A stretch of DNA of 47,903 bases from Paenibacillus helianthi (GTDB taxonomy: Bacteria; Bacillota; Bacilli; Paenibacillales; Paenibacillaceae), in contig NZ_LVWI01000061.1 of the NCBI RefSeq assembly GCF_001909055.1, positions 1 to 47,903 on the forward strand. Direction: 5' to 3'. The notes beneath the pieces were generated by a model. The model worked only from the letters and a program-made list of their open reading frames with translations. It did no database searches and was not told the origin of the DNA. The translations under genes were made by a program, and so were the position numbers. Positions 32,900 through 40,389 of this stretch are shown one piece after another (position 1 is the stretch's first letter; the number at the start of each line of letters is the position of its first letter).

Positions 32900-34069
32900 C
32901 TACGCCTTCGCGGCGGTAGCCCGCTTCGCCCGTGCGCCTGCCCGCAGCAGGCGCAGGGCATCGGCCGCCCCGCCGCCTAAGGCCGCGCGGCGCTGGCCTT
33001 TGCGCAGCCGCACCGGAGAAGCCGTGCGGCGCAGGAGCAGCTTCAGCTCCCGTGGCGAGAGGCCCGGGCGCAGTGCGAGCAGCAAAGCGGCGGCTCCCGT
33101 GACATGCGAGGTCGCCATGGAGGTGCCGCTCATCTCTTTATAGCCCTCCTTCAGCCAGCAGGAGGGCACGCCCTCGCCGGGTCCGTATACATCGATATAC
33201 GGACCCCGGTTGCTGAAGGACGCGACGCGGTGCCTCCGGTCAAGGGCGCCGACGGCGATCGTCTCGGGGTAGCGGGCGGGATAGTCCCCGCCGCGTTTGC
33301 CGTCGTTGCCGGAGGAAGCAATGATGGCGATCCCGGCCCGGTAGGCCTTGATCACCACATCGTGAAGGGCTTTACTTCTCGTTTTCATGCCGAAGCTCAT
33401 ATTAATGATATCGATCTTGTTCTGCACGCACCAGTCGATGCCGAGTACAATGTCCGACACATAGGCCGAGCCGCTGTGGTCAAAAGCCTTGACCGGGTAC
33501 AGCTGTGCCCTCGGCGCTACGCCCATCATGCCGCGGGTGCCGCCGGCCGCCGCCAGCGTACCGGCGATATGGGTGCCATGACCGTTATCGTCGAGCGGCA
33601 GCATGCCGCGGTGCAGCAGATTCACGCCGGAAGCCAGCGAATGCCTAAGATCCGGGTGCCGGTAATCGGCACCTGTATCAATCACTCCGATCTTTACATG
33701 AACTCCGGTCGAACGGGACCACGCCTGCGGAGCATGAATGGCTTTGACGCCCCAAGGCATCATGGCGGTCCCTGATTTTTCAGGGGCCACCGCGTGAACC
33801 TGTATCCGGGAATCCTCTTCGATGCTTAGAGAATCTTCATATTTATAGAGCAGCTTCCCCGCTCCTGCGGCGGGCACAACAAATGCCCGGATTAATGGGG
33901 ATATTTGTACTTGCCGCAATTCCGGTTTCTTTGCTTTCAGTGCTTTCCACTCTGACAGCGCTCCGGCATACTGGCGGGCATCATTGAAGGTGACAATGCG
34001 CCGCTCGGCATTTTTGGGGGCAGCCGATATCTCACCAAGCAGCATCTGCCAAAATCCGTAGTAATCCAT
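32900..34069 (-). CDS. Subtilisin-like (S8) serine peptidase without a signal peptide
   Basis: This 389-residue protease has the full triad: Asp131 (VIDTGAD), His164 (GHGTH) and Ser317 (SGTSMATS), with the oxyanion Asn255 (SSGNDG). Residues 1-100 look like an I9-type propeptide region and carry no Sec signal, so the enzyme may be cytoplasmic or leave by another route. The last about 50 residues are very rich in Arg, Ala, Leu and Gly (LLLRRTASPVRLRKGQ and on). Their DNA is strikingly GC-rich compared with the rest. ATG at 34069 follows GGAGGGGACGG. It is encoded opposite to its neighbours argS and rpoE. Confidence 0.9.
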   Translation of the reverse strand: MDYYGFWQMLLGEISAAPKNAERRIVTFNDARQYAGALSEWKALKAKKPELRQVQISPLIRAFVVPAAGAGKLLYKYEDSLSIEEDSRIQVHAVAPEKSGTAMMPWGVKAIHAPQAWSRSTGVHVKIGVIDTGADYRHPDLRHSLASGVNLLHRGMLPLDDNGHGTHIAGTLAAAGGTRGMMGVAPRAQLYPVKAFDHSGSAYVSDIVLGIDWCVQNKIDIINMSFGMKTRSKALHDVVIKAYRAGIAIIASSGNDGKRGGDYPARYPETIAVGALDRRHRVASFSNRGPYIDVYGPGEGVPSCWLKEGYKEMSGTSMATSHVTGAAALLLALRPGLSPRELKLLLRRTASPVRLRKGQRRAALGGGAADALRLLRAGARAKRATAAKA

Positions 34070-34259
34070 AAGTTACGCCGTCCCCTCCTCGGTGCCGTGC
34101 TGCCATATTGTATGAGGGGAGGCAGACGTCCGAATGGGAACTTGCCCTTTTTTAGCGAAATAGGCTGCCCATCGTGTCAAAAAGCGGAGCTTTACATAAA
34201 ATAAACAGAAGAGAGCGCGAGTTCTCTTTGCAACATCCCGTAAGGAGCCGATCCTTGGC

Positions 34260-34388
34260 GTGGATACAGTCATGCGCGGAGGAACTTCCTCCGCCTTTTT
34301 TGCGTTAGTGGATGAACAGGTTTCAGAGCAGGTCCGGGAATACATCATTCAGCCGGATGGTTTTGACTTGCAATTTGCTGCCAAATAG
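34260..34388 (+). CDS. Possible 42-aa small protein (uncertain)
   Basis: From GTG at 34260 an open frame runs to TAG at 34386-34388 and reads VDTVMRGGTSSAFFALVDEQ onward, ending in a Phe/Asp/Gln-rich tail. AAGGAG lies 12 bases upstream. The composition is protein-like, but the frame contains GCGGAGGAACTTCCTCCGCC followed by six T residues (34274-34299), which is a textbook terminator. The same DNA may instead be the end of a small RNA. I cannot decide between the two. The rest of the 34070-34470 gap holds no other gene I can support. Confidence 0.25.
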   Translation: MDTVMRGGTSSAFFALVDEQVSEQVREYIIQPDGFDLQFAAK

Positions 34389-34470
34389 GTTTTACTTAGT
34401 TTTGTTAATGGATATTATGAAATAGAAATTAACGGTAATGTGAACAATGCGTGAGAGGAAGTGTCCTTTA

Positions 34471-35034
34471 GTGAGTACGCCACTCAATTTAAAGCTGGAC
34501 CCTGAGAAAATAAAAGAAATGCCGATGGTAGACCTGGCTTTCCTGGTACTCAAAGCAGCCAATACGCCTTACTACTACCGTGATCTGATGGTTGAGGTTG
34601 CCAGTTTGCGCGGTATGACCGATCAAGAAAGCCAAGATACTATTGCCCAGTTATATACCGAGATTAATATTGACGGGCGTTTTGCCTGTGTTGGAACCAA
34701 CCTGTGGGGGCTGAAACGCTGGTACCCTCTGGAACGCTCTGACGATCCAGTCGGCAATACCAAACGCGTGCGTATCATCAACGATGAGGATGACGATCTG
34801 GAAGACGATGATTTCGCCGAAGAAGAAGAGAACTACGCTGCGGAGGAAGAGGATTTCGATGCTATCGACGAAGATCGCGACGACCTCTATTCCGACGACG
34901 ACAGCGAAGAAGAAGTCGACGAAGATGTTGTTATCGATGAAGACGACATTGACGAAGATGAGGTTGACGATGAAGATTCCGAAGACGGCGAAGCAGAAGA
35001 TGCCGATGATGAGGATGAGGACGAGAATTATTAA
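34471..35034 (+). CDS. rpoE: RNA polymerase delta subunit
   Basis: Delta is a Firmicute-specific subunit that improves RNA polymerase recycling and promoter selectivity. The folded N-terminal domain (about 1-90) has the HARE-HTH sequence VDLAFLVLKAANTPYYYRDL and the GLKRWYPLERSDD end. The C-terminal half is an almost pure Asp/Glu tail, as in all delta subunits. GTG at 34471 gives MSTPLNLKLD and 187 residues, with GAGAGGAAG upstream. A longer frame to ATG 34447 is unlikely. In B. subtilis rpoE also precedes pyrG. Confidence 0.95.
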   Translation: MSTPLNLKLDPEKIKEMPMVDLAFLVLKAANTPYYYRDLMVEVASLRGMTDQESQDTIAQLYTEINIDGRFACVGTNLWGLKRWYPLERSDDPVGNTKRVRIINDEDDDLEDDDFAEEEENYAAEEEDFDAIDEDRDDLYSDDDSEEEVDEDVVIDEDDIDEDEVDDEDSEDGEAEDADDEDEDENY

Positions 35035-35064
35035 AGTAGTATACGTGTGCGCGTAATTCCTCCC

Positions 35065-35102
35065 TTGACATGGGTGGGACCGTCAGAGTAAACTATTGCA
35101 TG
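35065..35102 (+). promoter_or_regulatory. Promoter of pyrG with a GGGCT start
   Basis: TTGACA (35065-35070), an 18-base spacer and TAAACT (35089-35094) place transcription start at G35102, giving RNA that begins GGGCUUAUAAUGG. A run of three G then C is the start known to be needed for CTP-sensing slippage at pyrG of Bacilli. Confidence 0.65.
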
Positions 35103-35138
35103 GGCTTATAATGGAAGTTAATAATGTTTTCTAAAATA

Positions 35139-35180
35139 AAAAGTGCCCCGGGTCTACGGGTGTCACTTTTTTGTTTTTTT
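35139..35180 (+). terminator. Attenuator/terminator upstream of pyrG
   Basis: AAAAGTG (35139-35145) pairs with CACTTTT (35164-35170), and the inner CCCG pairs with CGGG, followed by a T-rich run. It lies about 37 bases after the predicted pyrG start site and 190 bases before pyrG. It can also terminate rpoE transcripts. The left arm contains CCCC, which could pair with extra 5' G residues. The stretch between 35181 and pyrG holds no gene. Confidence 0.7.
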
Positions 35181-35365
35181 AAAAGATAGAACTCATATGT
35201 TTCACGTTATTAATTATCCTATTCTTTCTATAGAAACGGATGGTTTTTTCCGGGATTCATTGGAGAAGTAACTTTTTGGGTTCCCCGTTTTGATAATGGA
35301 AAAAAGGGTTACGATAAACACCAAGCGTGCCTGAATTCCTGGACTTTATTTAGGAGGGTTATACA

Positions 35366-36973
35366 GTGACAAAGTATATTTTTGTAACGGGGGGCGTTGT
35401 GTCTTCCCTGGGCAAAGGCATTACCGCCGCTTCTTTGGGCAGGCTGCTCAAGAACAGAGGATTGAAGGTGACTATTCAGAAGTTCGATCCCTACATTAAC
35501 GTAGACCCTGGAACCATGAGCCCTTATCAGCATGGCGAAGTGTTTGTAACTGATGATGGAGCGGAAACGGACCTGGACCTTGGACACTATGAACGGTTTA
35601 TTGACATCAATCTCTCGAAGAACAGCAATGTTACAACCGGTAAGATTTATTCTTCGGTCATCAGCAAAGAGCGGCGCGGGGAATACTTGGGCGGAACCGT
35701 TCAAGTCATCCCGCATATCACGAACGAAATTAAAGAGCGCGTATTCCGCGCAGGCCGTGAGACAGGATCAGATGTGGTCATTACTGAAATCGGCGGTACC
35801 GTGGGCGATATAGAGAGCCTGCCGTTTCTGGAAGCAATCCGTCAGATCAAAAGTGATATCGGCCGTGAAAATGTGATGTACATCCACGTAACCCTGATTC
35901 CTTATATCAAGGCTGCGGGTGAAGTGAAAACGAAACCGACCCAGCATAGCGTAAAAGAACTGCGCAGCATCGGAATTCAGCCAAATGTCATTGTATGCCG
36001 TACGGAATATGCGCTTTCCGATGACATGAAGGCCAAGATCGCCCTGTTCTGTGATATCGACGCCAATGCCGTAGTAGAATGCCGCGATGCCTCGACACTG
36101 TATGAGGTTCCGCTGAACCTGCGCGATGAAGGCTTGGACGAGATTGTTGTTAATCACCTGAAGCTGACCACTCCTGCGCCGGATATGCGTGAGTGGGAGA
36201 GCATGCTTAGCCGGATTCAGCAGCTTGAGCGCACGGTTGAAATTGCCATTGTCGGCAAGTATGTAGCACTGCATGATGCTTATTTAAGTGTAGTGGAGTC
36301 GCTGTCCCATGCCGGCTTTGCTGCGAATGCCGAAGTGAAGATCCGCTGGGTCGATGCTGAACAGGTTACTGACGAGAATGTAGATGAACTGCTGGGAGGC
36401 ATTGGCGGAATACTCGTTCCAGGTGGTTTTGGCGACCGGGGAATCGAAGGTAAGATTTCCGCCATTCGTTATGCCCGTGAACAATCCATTCCTTTCTTCG
36501 GCATCTGCCTGGGAATGCAGGTTTCCGTGATCGAATATGGCCGTTCCATTCTGGGACTGGCTGGCGCAAATAGCTCGGAGATCGATCCGTCTACACAGCA
36601 TCCGCTCATTGACCTGCTGCCGGAGCAGAAGGATATCGAAGATATGGGCGGGACCATGCGTCTTGGCCTTTACCCATGTAAGCTTCTTCCTGAATCACTG
36701 GCAATGTCCTGCTACGATGATGAATTGGTATATGAGCGTCACCGTCACCGGTATGAATTCAACAATGCTTACCGTGATGAAATCGAAAAAGCCGGCCTCG
36801 TGATCTCCGGTACCTCTCCGGACGGACGTCTGGTAGAGATCGTCGAGCTCCCGGGCCATCCATGGTTCCTGTCGGTGCAGTTCCATCCGGAGTTCACCTC
36901 CCGTCCGAACCGTCCGCAGCCGCTTTTCCGCGAATTTGTCAAAGCATCACTGACTCACTCTGAACAACTTTAA
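35366..36973 (+). CDS. pyrG: CTP synthase
   Basis: CTP synthase makes CTP from UTP, ATP and glutamine. It has 535 residues. The N-terminal synthase domain has the P-loop-like GGVVSSLGKGITAASLG and the DPYINVDPGTMSPYQHGEVF segment. A C-terminal class I glutaminase domain carries the nucleophile Cys in FFGICLGMQ (about 380) and the His-Glu pair in FHPEFTSRP. GTG at 35366 follows AGGAGGG. Control is probably by the upstream attenuator with a GGGCT start. A terminator follows at 37006. Confidence 0.97.
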   Translation: MTKYIFVTGGVVSSLGKGITAASLGRLLKNRGLKVTIQKFDPYINVDPGTMSPYQHGEVFVTDDGAETDLDLGHYERFIDINLSKNSNVTTGKIYSSVISKERRGEYLGGTVQVIPHITNEIKERVFRAGRETGSDVVITEIGGTVGDIESLPFLEAIRQIKSDIGRENVMYIHVTLIPYIKAAGEVKTKPTQHSVKELRSIGIQPNVIVCRTEYALSDDMKAKIALFCDIDANAVVECRDASTLYEVPLNLRDEGLDEIVVNHLKLTTPAPDMREWESMLSRIQQLERTVEIAIVGKYVALHDAYLSVVESLSHAGFAANAEVKIRWVDAEQVTDENVDELLGGIGGILVPGGFGDRGIEGKISAIRYAREQSIPFFGICLGMQVSVIEYGRSILGLAGANSSEIDPSTQHPLIDLLPEQKDIEDMGGTMRLGLYPCKLLPESLAMSCYDDELVYERHRHRYEFNNAYRDEIEKAGLVISGTSPDGRLVEIVELPGHPWFLSVQFHPEFTSRPNRPQPLFREFVKASLTHSEQL

Positions 36974-37005
36974 TTTCTTATAAGAAGGCCTTTATAGGGC
37001 CCAGA

Positions 37006-37031
37006 TGAGCCTCCGTATGGAGGCTTTCTTT
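37006..37031 (+). terminator. Terminator of pyrG
   Basis: AGCCTCC and GGAGGCT form a seven-base-pair stem followed by TTCTTT. Confidence 0.7.
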
Positions 37032-37129
37032 GATTGATACCGCCTAATTTGAAAAGCATAAATTGTCTTCACAGCGCAGTCTGGTTATAGGCCATAAAAT
37101 GACATAGATTTACGCATTTTAACCAATTA

Positions 37130-37173
37130 GCAGGATTTTGGCTGTTGGGAACGAATAATAGGTTTCGTATAGA
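37130..37173 (+). promoter_or_regulatory. Overlapping sigma-H and sigma-A promoters of spo0F
   Basis: GCAGGATTT (37130-37138), 11 bases and AACGAATAA (37150-37158) fit the sigma-H pattern RnAGGAwww - N11-12 - RnnGAATww. TTGGGA (37145-37150), 17 bases and TATAGA (37168-37173) make a sigma-A promoter on the same stretch. B. subtilis spo0F is known to use both factors. I did not find a clear Spo0A box. Confidence 0.65.
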
Positions 37174-37250
37174 CTTTTTAGGTTAAGGGGCCATTAGCTG
37201 TATGAGTGCGGGGTATGGACAATCTGCTTCAAATTCTGGGAGGGTATGGT

Positions 37251-37637
37251 ATGGAAAAGAAAAAAGTGTTAATTGTTGATGATCAGAACGGAATCCGGAT
37301 TCTCCTCATGGAAGTATTTAATAGCGAAGGGTATACCACATTTCAAGCAGCTAACGGAAAGTTGGCATTGGACATTGTCAGCAGCGAATCCCCCGATTTA
37401 GTCTTGCTGGATATGAAAATTCCAGGAATGGACGGACTTGAGATCCTGAAGCATCTGAAGGAGATCAATCCTGCGATCAAGGTTATTATGATGACAGCCT
37501 ACGGTGAACTGGATATGATTAAAGAAGCAACCAAACTGGGGGCCCTGATGCATTTTACGAAGCCGTTTGACATCGATGAGATGCGGGTAGCCGTAAATAT
37601 GCATCTTAACAATAAGTCGATAGACCAGTACAGCTAA
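37251..37637 (+). CDS. spo0F: Sporulation response regulator Spo0F
   Basis: Spo0F is the single-domain phosphorelay protein that takes phosphate from sensor kinases and hands it to Spo0B. Its 128 residues nearly match B. subtilis Spo0F. The acidic pair is Asp10/Asp11, the phosphorylated residue is Asp54 (LLDMKIPGMDG), the Thr is in MTAYGELDMI and the Lys is in FTKPFDIDE. ATG at 37251 (MEKKKVLIVDDQ) has GGGAGGG upstream. It sits between pyrG and fba as in B. subtilis. Its promoters are just upstream. Confidence 0.97.
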   Translation: MEKKKVLIVDDQNGIRILLMEVFNSEGYTTFQAANGKLALDIVSSESPDLVLLDMKIPGMDGLEILKHLKEINPAIKVIMMTAYGELDMIKEATKLGALMHFTKPFDIDEMRVAVNMHLNNKSIDQYS

Positions 37638-37721
37638 CCTGGGAATCTGCAGTTTGGGAATGTGGGGTTATGGATACGCTAGAAAGGAACAGTCTGCCCG
37701 GGCTTTGGGTTGGCCTGATAT

Positions 37722-37745
37722 CGTCCCACCGGGACATTTTTTTGT
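37722..37745 (+). terminator. Terminator of spo0F
   Basis: GTCCC-ACC-GGGAC followed by ATTTTTTT, about 85 bases after the spo0F stop. Confidence 0.85.
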
Positions 37746-37774
37746 GTATCCTATTTAGTATTTAACACAGGATG

Positions 37775-37783
37775 TGCTATAAT
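37775..37783 (+). promoter_or_regulatory. Extended -10 promoter of fba
   Basis: TGC-TATAAT (-10 at 37778-37783) has the extended TGn element. The -35 is weak (TTAGTA, 37755-37760). Transcription would start about 50 bases before the fba start. Confidence 0.65.
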
Positions 37784-37843
37784 AGGCCTGTATGTGATGT
37801 CGGCTTATATAAGCAACCAAACATTCTTAGGAGGATTGAAACC

Positions 37844-38698
37844 ATGCCATTAGTATCTATGACAGACATGTTAACCAAAGCACTTGAAGGAAAATATGCA
37901 GTCGGCCAGTTCAACATCAATAACTTGGAGTGGACACAAGCGATTCTTGGTGCAGCAGAAGAAGAAAAGGCACCAGTAATCCTTGGCGTATCTGAAGGCG
38001 CAGCTCGTCACATGGGCGGCTTTTACACAGTAGTTAAGATGGTTGAAGGTCTTGTTCATGACATGAAAATCACCGTTCCTGTTGCTATTCACCTGGATCA
38101 CGGTTCAAGCTTTGACAAATGTAAAGACGCAATCGACGCCGGATTTACATCCGTAATGATCGATGGTTCCCACCACCCAATCAGCGAGAACATTGAAATG
38201 ACCAAGAAAGTCGTTGAATATGCTCATGCTAAAGGTGTTTCTGTAGAAGCAGAAGTAGGAACTGTAGGCGGACAGGAAGACGACGTAATCGGCGGCATTC
38301 AATATGCAGACCTTAACGAATGTGTAAGCCTTGTTAAAGAAACTGGCGTTGACACTTTGGCTCCTGCGCTTGGTTCCGTACACGGTCCTTACCATGGTGA
38401 GCCTAACCTCGGATTCAAAGAAATGGAAGAAATCCGCGATGCAGTTAAGCTTCCGCTCGTTCTTCACGGCGGTACTGGTATTCCTGAGCATGACATCAAG
38501 AAATCCATATCTCTGGGTACTTCCAAAATCAACGTGAACACTGAGAACCAAATCGCATTTGCTAAGGTTGTTCGCGAAGTACTGGCTGCTAAACCGGATG
38601 CTTATGATCCTCGTGTATTCATCGCACCAGGCCGCGAAGCTATCAAACAAACCGTTATCGGCAAAATCCGTGAGTTCGGTTCCAGCAACAAAGCCTAA
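37844..38698 (+). CDS. fba: Fructose-bisphosphate aldolase, class II
   Basis: This zinc-dependent aldolase cleaves fructose 1,6-bisphosphate in glycolysis. It has 284 residues. The class II metal and active-site motifs are HLDHGSSFDKC, IDGSHHPISENI, EAEVGTVGGQEDD, ALGSVHGPYHGEPNLGF and LHGGTGIPEHDIKK. ATG at 37844 follows TAGGAGGATTG. A longer frame upstream has no ribosome site. Neighbours spo0F and murA match the B. subtilis fbaA region, where a transaldolase gene lies between fba and murA; that gene is absent here. A weak hairpin (GACAGGCTCTGTAGAGCTGTC at about 38717) follows. Confidence 0.97.
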   Translation: MPLVSMTDMLTKALEGKYAVGQFNINNLEWTQAILGAAEEEKAPVILGVSEGAARHMGGFYTVVKMVEGLVHDMKITVPVAIHLDHGSSFDKCKDAIDAGFTSVMIDGSHHPISENIEMTKKVVEYAHAKGVSVEAEVGTVGGQEDDVIGGIQYADLNECVSLVKETGVDTLAPALGSVHGPYHGEPNLGFKEMEEIRDAVKLPLVLHGGTGIPEHDIKKSISLGTSKINVNTENQIAFAKVVREVLAAKPDAYDPRVFIAPGREAIKQTVIGKIREFGSSNKA

Positions 38699-38846
38699 TA
38701 TATTTATGACGCAAATGGACAGGCTCTGTAGAGCTGTCTTTAAGCTGAATAGTCGTGATATGGAAAGCACCGCCTAGCCGGTGTCTTTCCGTTTAATATA
38801 AGGAGTTATTTACCTATGGTGGTAACCAGTCCTTGTATTTACTGTT

Positions 38847-38889
38847 GAAACGGGTGCCGTCCTTGTTGTAAGGGCGGCGCATCCGTTTC
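38847..38889 (+). repeat. Long hairpin upstream of murA
   Basis: GAAACGG...GCCG...CCTT (38847-38864) pairs with AAGG...CGGC...CCGTTTC to form a long imperfect hairpin. No T-run follows. A TATAAT (38897-38902) without a good -35 lies right after it, 68 bases before murA. The role is unknown. Confidence 0.5.
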
Positions 38890-38969
38890 TAATCGTTATA
38901 ATTAAGCTTAGCCACAGCAGGTATTGCCAGGGCAAGCTGCAATACACGTAGGGGGAACCGGATAAATTT

Positions 38970-40223
38970 ATGGAAAAATTAATGATTGGCGGTGGACGTC
39001 CTTTAGAAGGCGTCGTGACCATCAGTGGAGCGAAGAATAGCGCAATTGCGCTTATCCCTGCGGCGATCTTGGCCGAGTCTGAAGTTGTTCTGGATAACTT
39101 GCCGTCCCTTAGTGATGTAGCTGTATATTCCGAAATTCTGGAAGAGCTTGGAGCCACAGTCTCCTGGACAGGCAGCCAGATGAGAATTAATCCCTCCCGT
39201 ATCGTATCCATCCCAATGCCTAACGGACCAGTCAAGAAACTCCGGGCTTCATACTACATGATGGGAGCACTCCTTGGAAGGTTCAAGGAAGCGACAATTG
39301 GTCTTCCTGGCGGCTGCAATTTTGAGCCTCGTCCAATTGACCAGCACATTAAGGGCTTTGAAGCGCTAGGTGCGACTGTGACCAACGATCATGGCTCTAT
39401 TCATCTGTATGCCAAAGAACTGCGCGGTGCCAAAATTTATTTAGACGTATCTAGCGTAGGTGCCACTATTAACATCATGCTTGCGGCTTCACGTGCCAAG
39501 GGCTCAACAACCATCGAAAATGCGGCTAAAGAGCCTGAGATTATAGATGTAGCTACTCTCCTGAACTCCATGGGCGCTGTTATAAAAGGCGCTGGTACCG
39601 AAACGATCCGGATCGAAGGTGTTACGGAAATGCATGGTTGCCGTCACTCCATCATACCCGATCGTATTCAAGCTGGAACATATATGATTGCTGCTGCGGC
39701 TACGCGCGGCAATGTATTGATAGATAATGTAATTCCCAAGCATTTGGAGGCACTCACGGCCAAGTTGCTTGAGATGGGCGTAGATATCGAAGAACTGGAT
39801 GAGAGTATCCGCGTCATCGGCAAAGCTAAATACGAGCATGCTGATGTCAAAGCACTGATATACCCCGGTTTTGCCACCGATTTGCAATCTCCAATGACGA
39901 GTATGCTTACCCAGGCAGAAGGCGTTAGTGTACTCAGCGATTTTGTATACAGCAACCGATTTAAGCATGTGCCTGAACTGGTGCGAATGGGCGCCAAAAT
40001 CCGTGTGGAAGGCCGTTCTGCCATCATTGAAGGAAGTAAGCTGAATGCTGCGAAGGTTAAGGCTGCCGATCTGCGTGCAGGTGCAGCACTTGTGATTGCC
40101 GGCTTGACGGTAGAGGAAGGAATTACTGAGGTCACGGGTGTGGAGTATATAGACCGTGGTTACGACAATTTAGTTAGCAATTTGCGTAATTTGGGAGCCA
40201 AAGTATGGCGTGAAAACGAATAA
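38970..40223 (+). CDS. murA: UDP-N-acetylglucosamine 1-carboxyvinyltransferase (MurA/MurZ)
   Basis: This enzyme catalyses the first committed step of peptidoglycan synthesis: enolpyruvyl transfer from PEP to UDP-GlcNAc. It has 417 residues. The catalytic Cys116 in GLPGGCNFEPRPIDQH is the residue fosfomycin blocks. Further family motifs are GAKNSAIALIPA at the start and AGAALVIAGL near the end. The position between fba and rho matches the second paralogue (murAB/murZ) of B. subtilis. ATG at 38970 follows AGGGGGAACC. Whether a second copy exists lies outside this window. Confidence 0.95.
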   Translation: MEKLMIGGGRPLEGVVTISGAKNSAIALIPAAILAESEVVLDNLPSLSDVAVYSEILEELGATVSWTGSQMRINPSRIVSIPMPNGPVKKLRASYYMMGALLGRFKEATIGLPGGCNFEPRPIDQHIKGFEALGATVTNDHGSIHLYAKELRGAKIYLDVSSVGATINIMLAASRAKGSTTIENAAKEPEIIDVATLLNSMGAVIKGAGTETIRIEGVTEMHGCRHSIIPDRIQAGTYMIAAAATRGNVLIDNVIPKHLEALTAKLLEMGVDIEELDESIRVIGKAKYEHADVKALIYPGFATDLQSPMTSMLTQAEGVSVLSDFVYSNRFKHVPELVRMGAKIRVEGRSAIIEGSKLNAAKVKAADLRAGAALVIAGLTVEEGITEVTGVEYIDRGYDNLVSNLRNLGAKVWRENE

Positions 40224-40242
40224 ATCAGGTTTAACCGATGTC

Positions 40243-40287
40243 CTGGAAGAGGTGTTTTTTGCTCTCGAACTGCATATCCTCTTCCAG
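40243..40287 (+). repeat. Inverted repeat between murA and rho
   Basis: CTGGAAGAGG (40243-40252) and CCTCTTCCAG (40278-40287) are perfect 10-base arms. The 25-base loop contains TTTTTTG. No T-run follows the second arm, so it is not a standard terminator. Confidence 0.6.
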
Positions 40288-40389
40288 AATGGGTAATGCT
40301 ATCCTAATAAGCAATTTAATAGACTCCTATTTTTTGCTGGTTAACCTGCTAGAAGAACTTATCATAAAAATTGAATAGGTGGTTATTAC

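Noticed and set aside
32763..33143. 126-residue Arg/Ala/Pro-rich frame on the plus strand
   Set aside because: It is the mirror of the GC-rich end of the subtilase gene, where stops are rare in all frames.
34073..34348. 91-residue minus-strand frame upstream of the subtilase
   Set aside because: Cys/Thr/Arg-rich with no recognisable pattern; it crosses the terminator-like hairpin and lacks a ribosome site.
34784..35056. 90-residue Lys/Met/Thr-rich frame
   Set aside because: It is a shifted reading of the Asp/Glu tail of rpoE.
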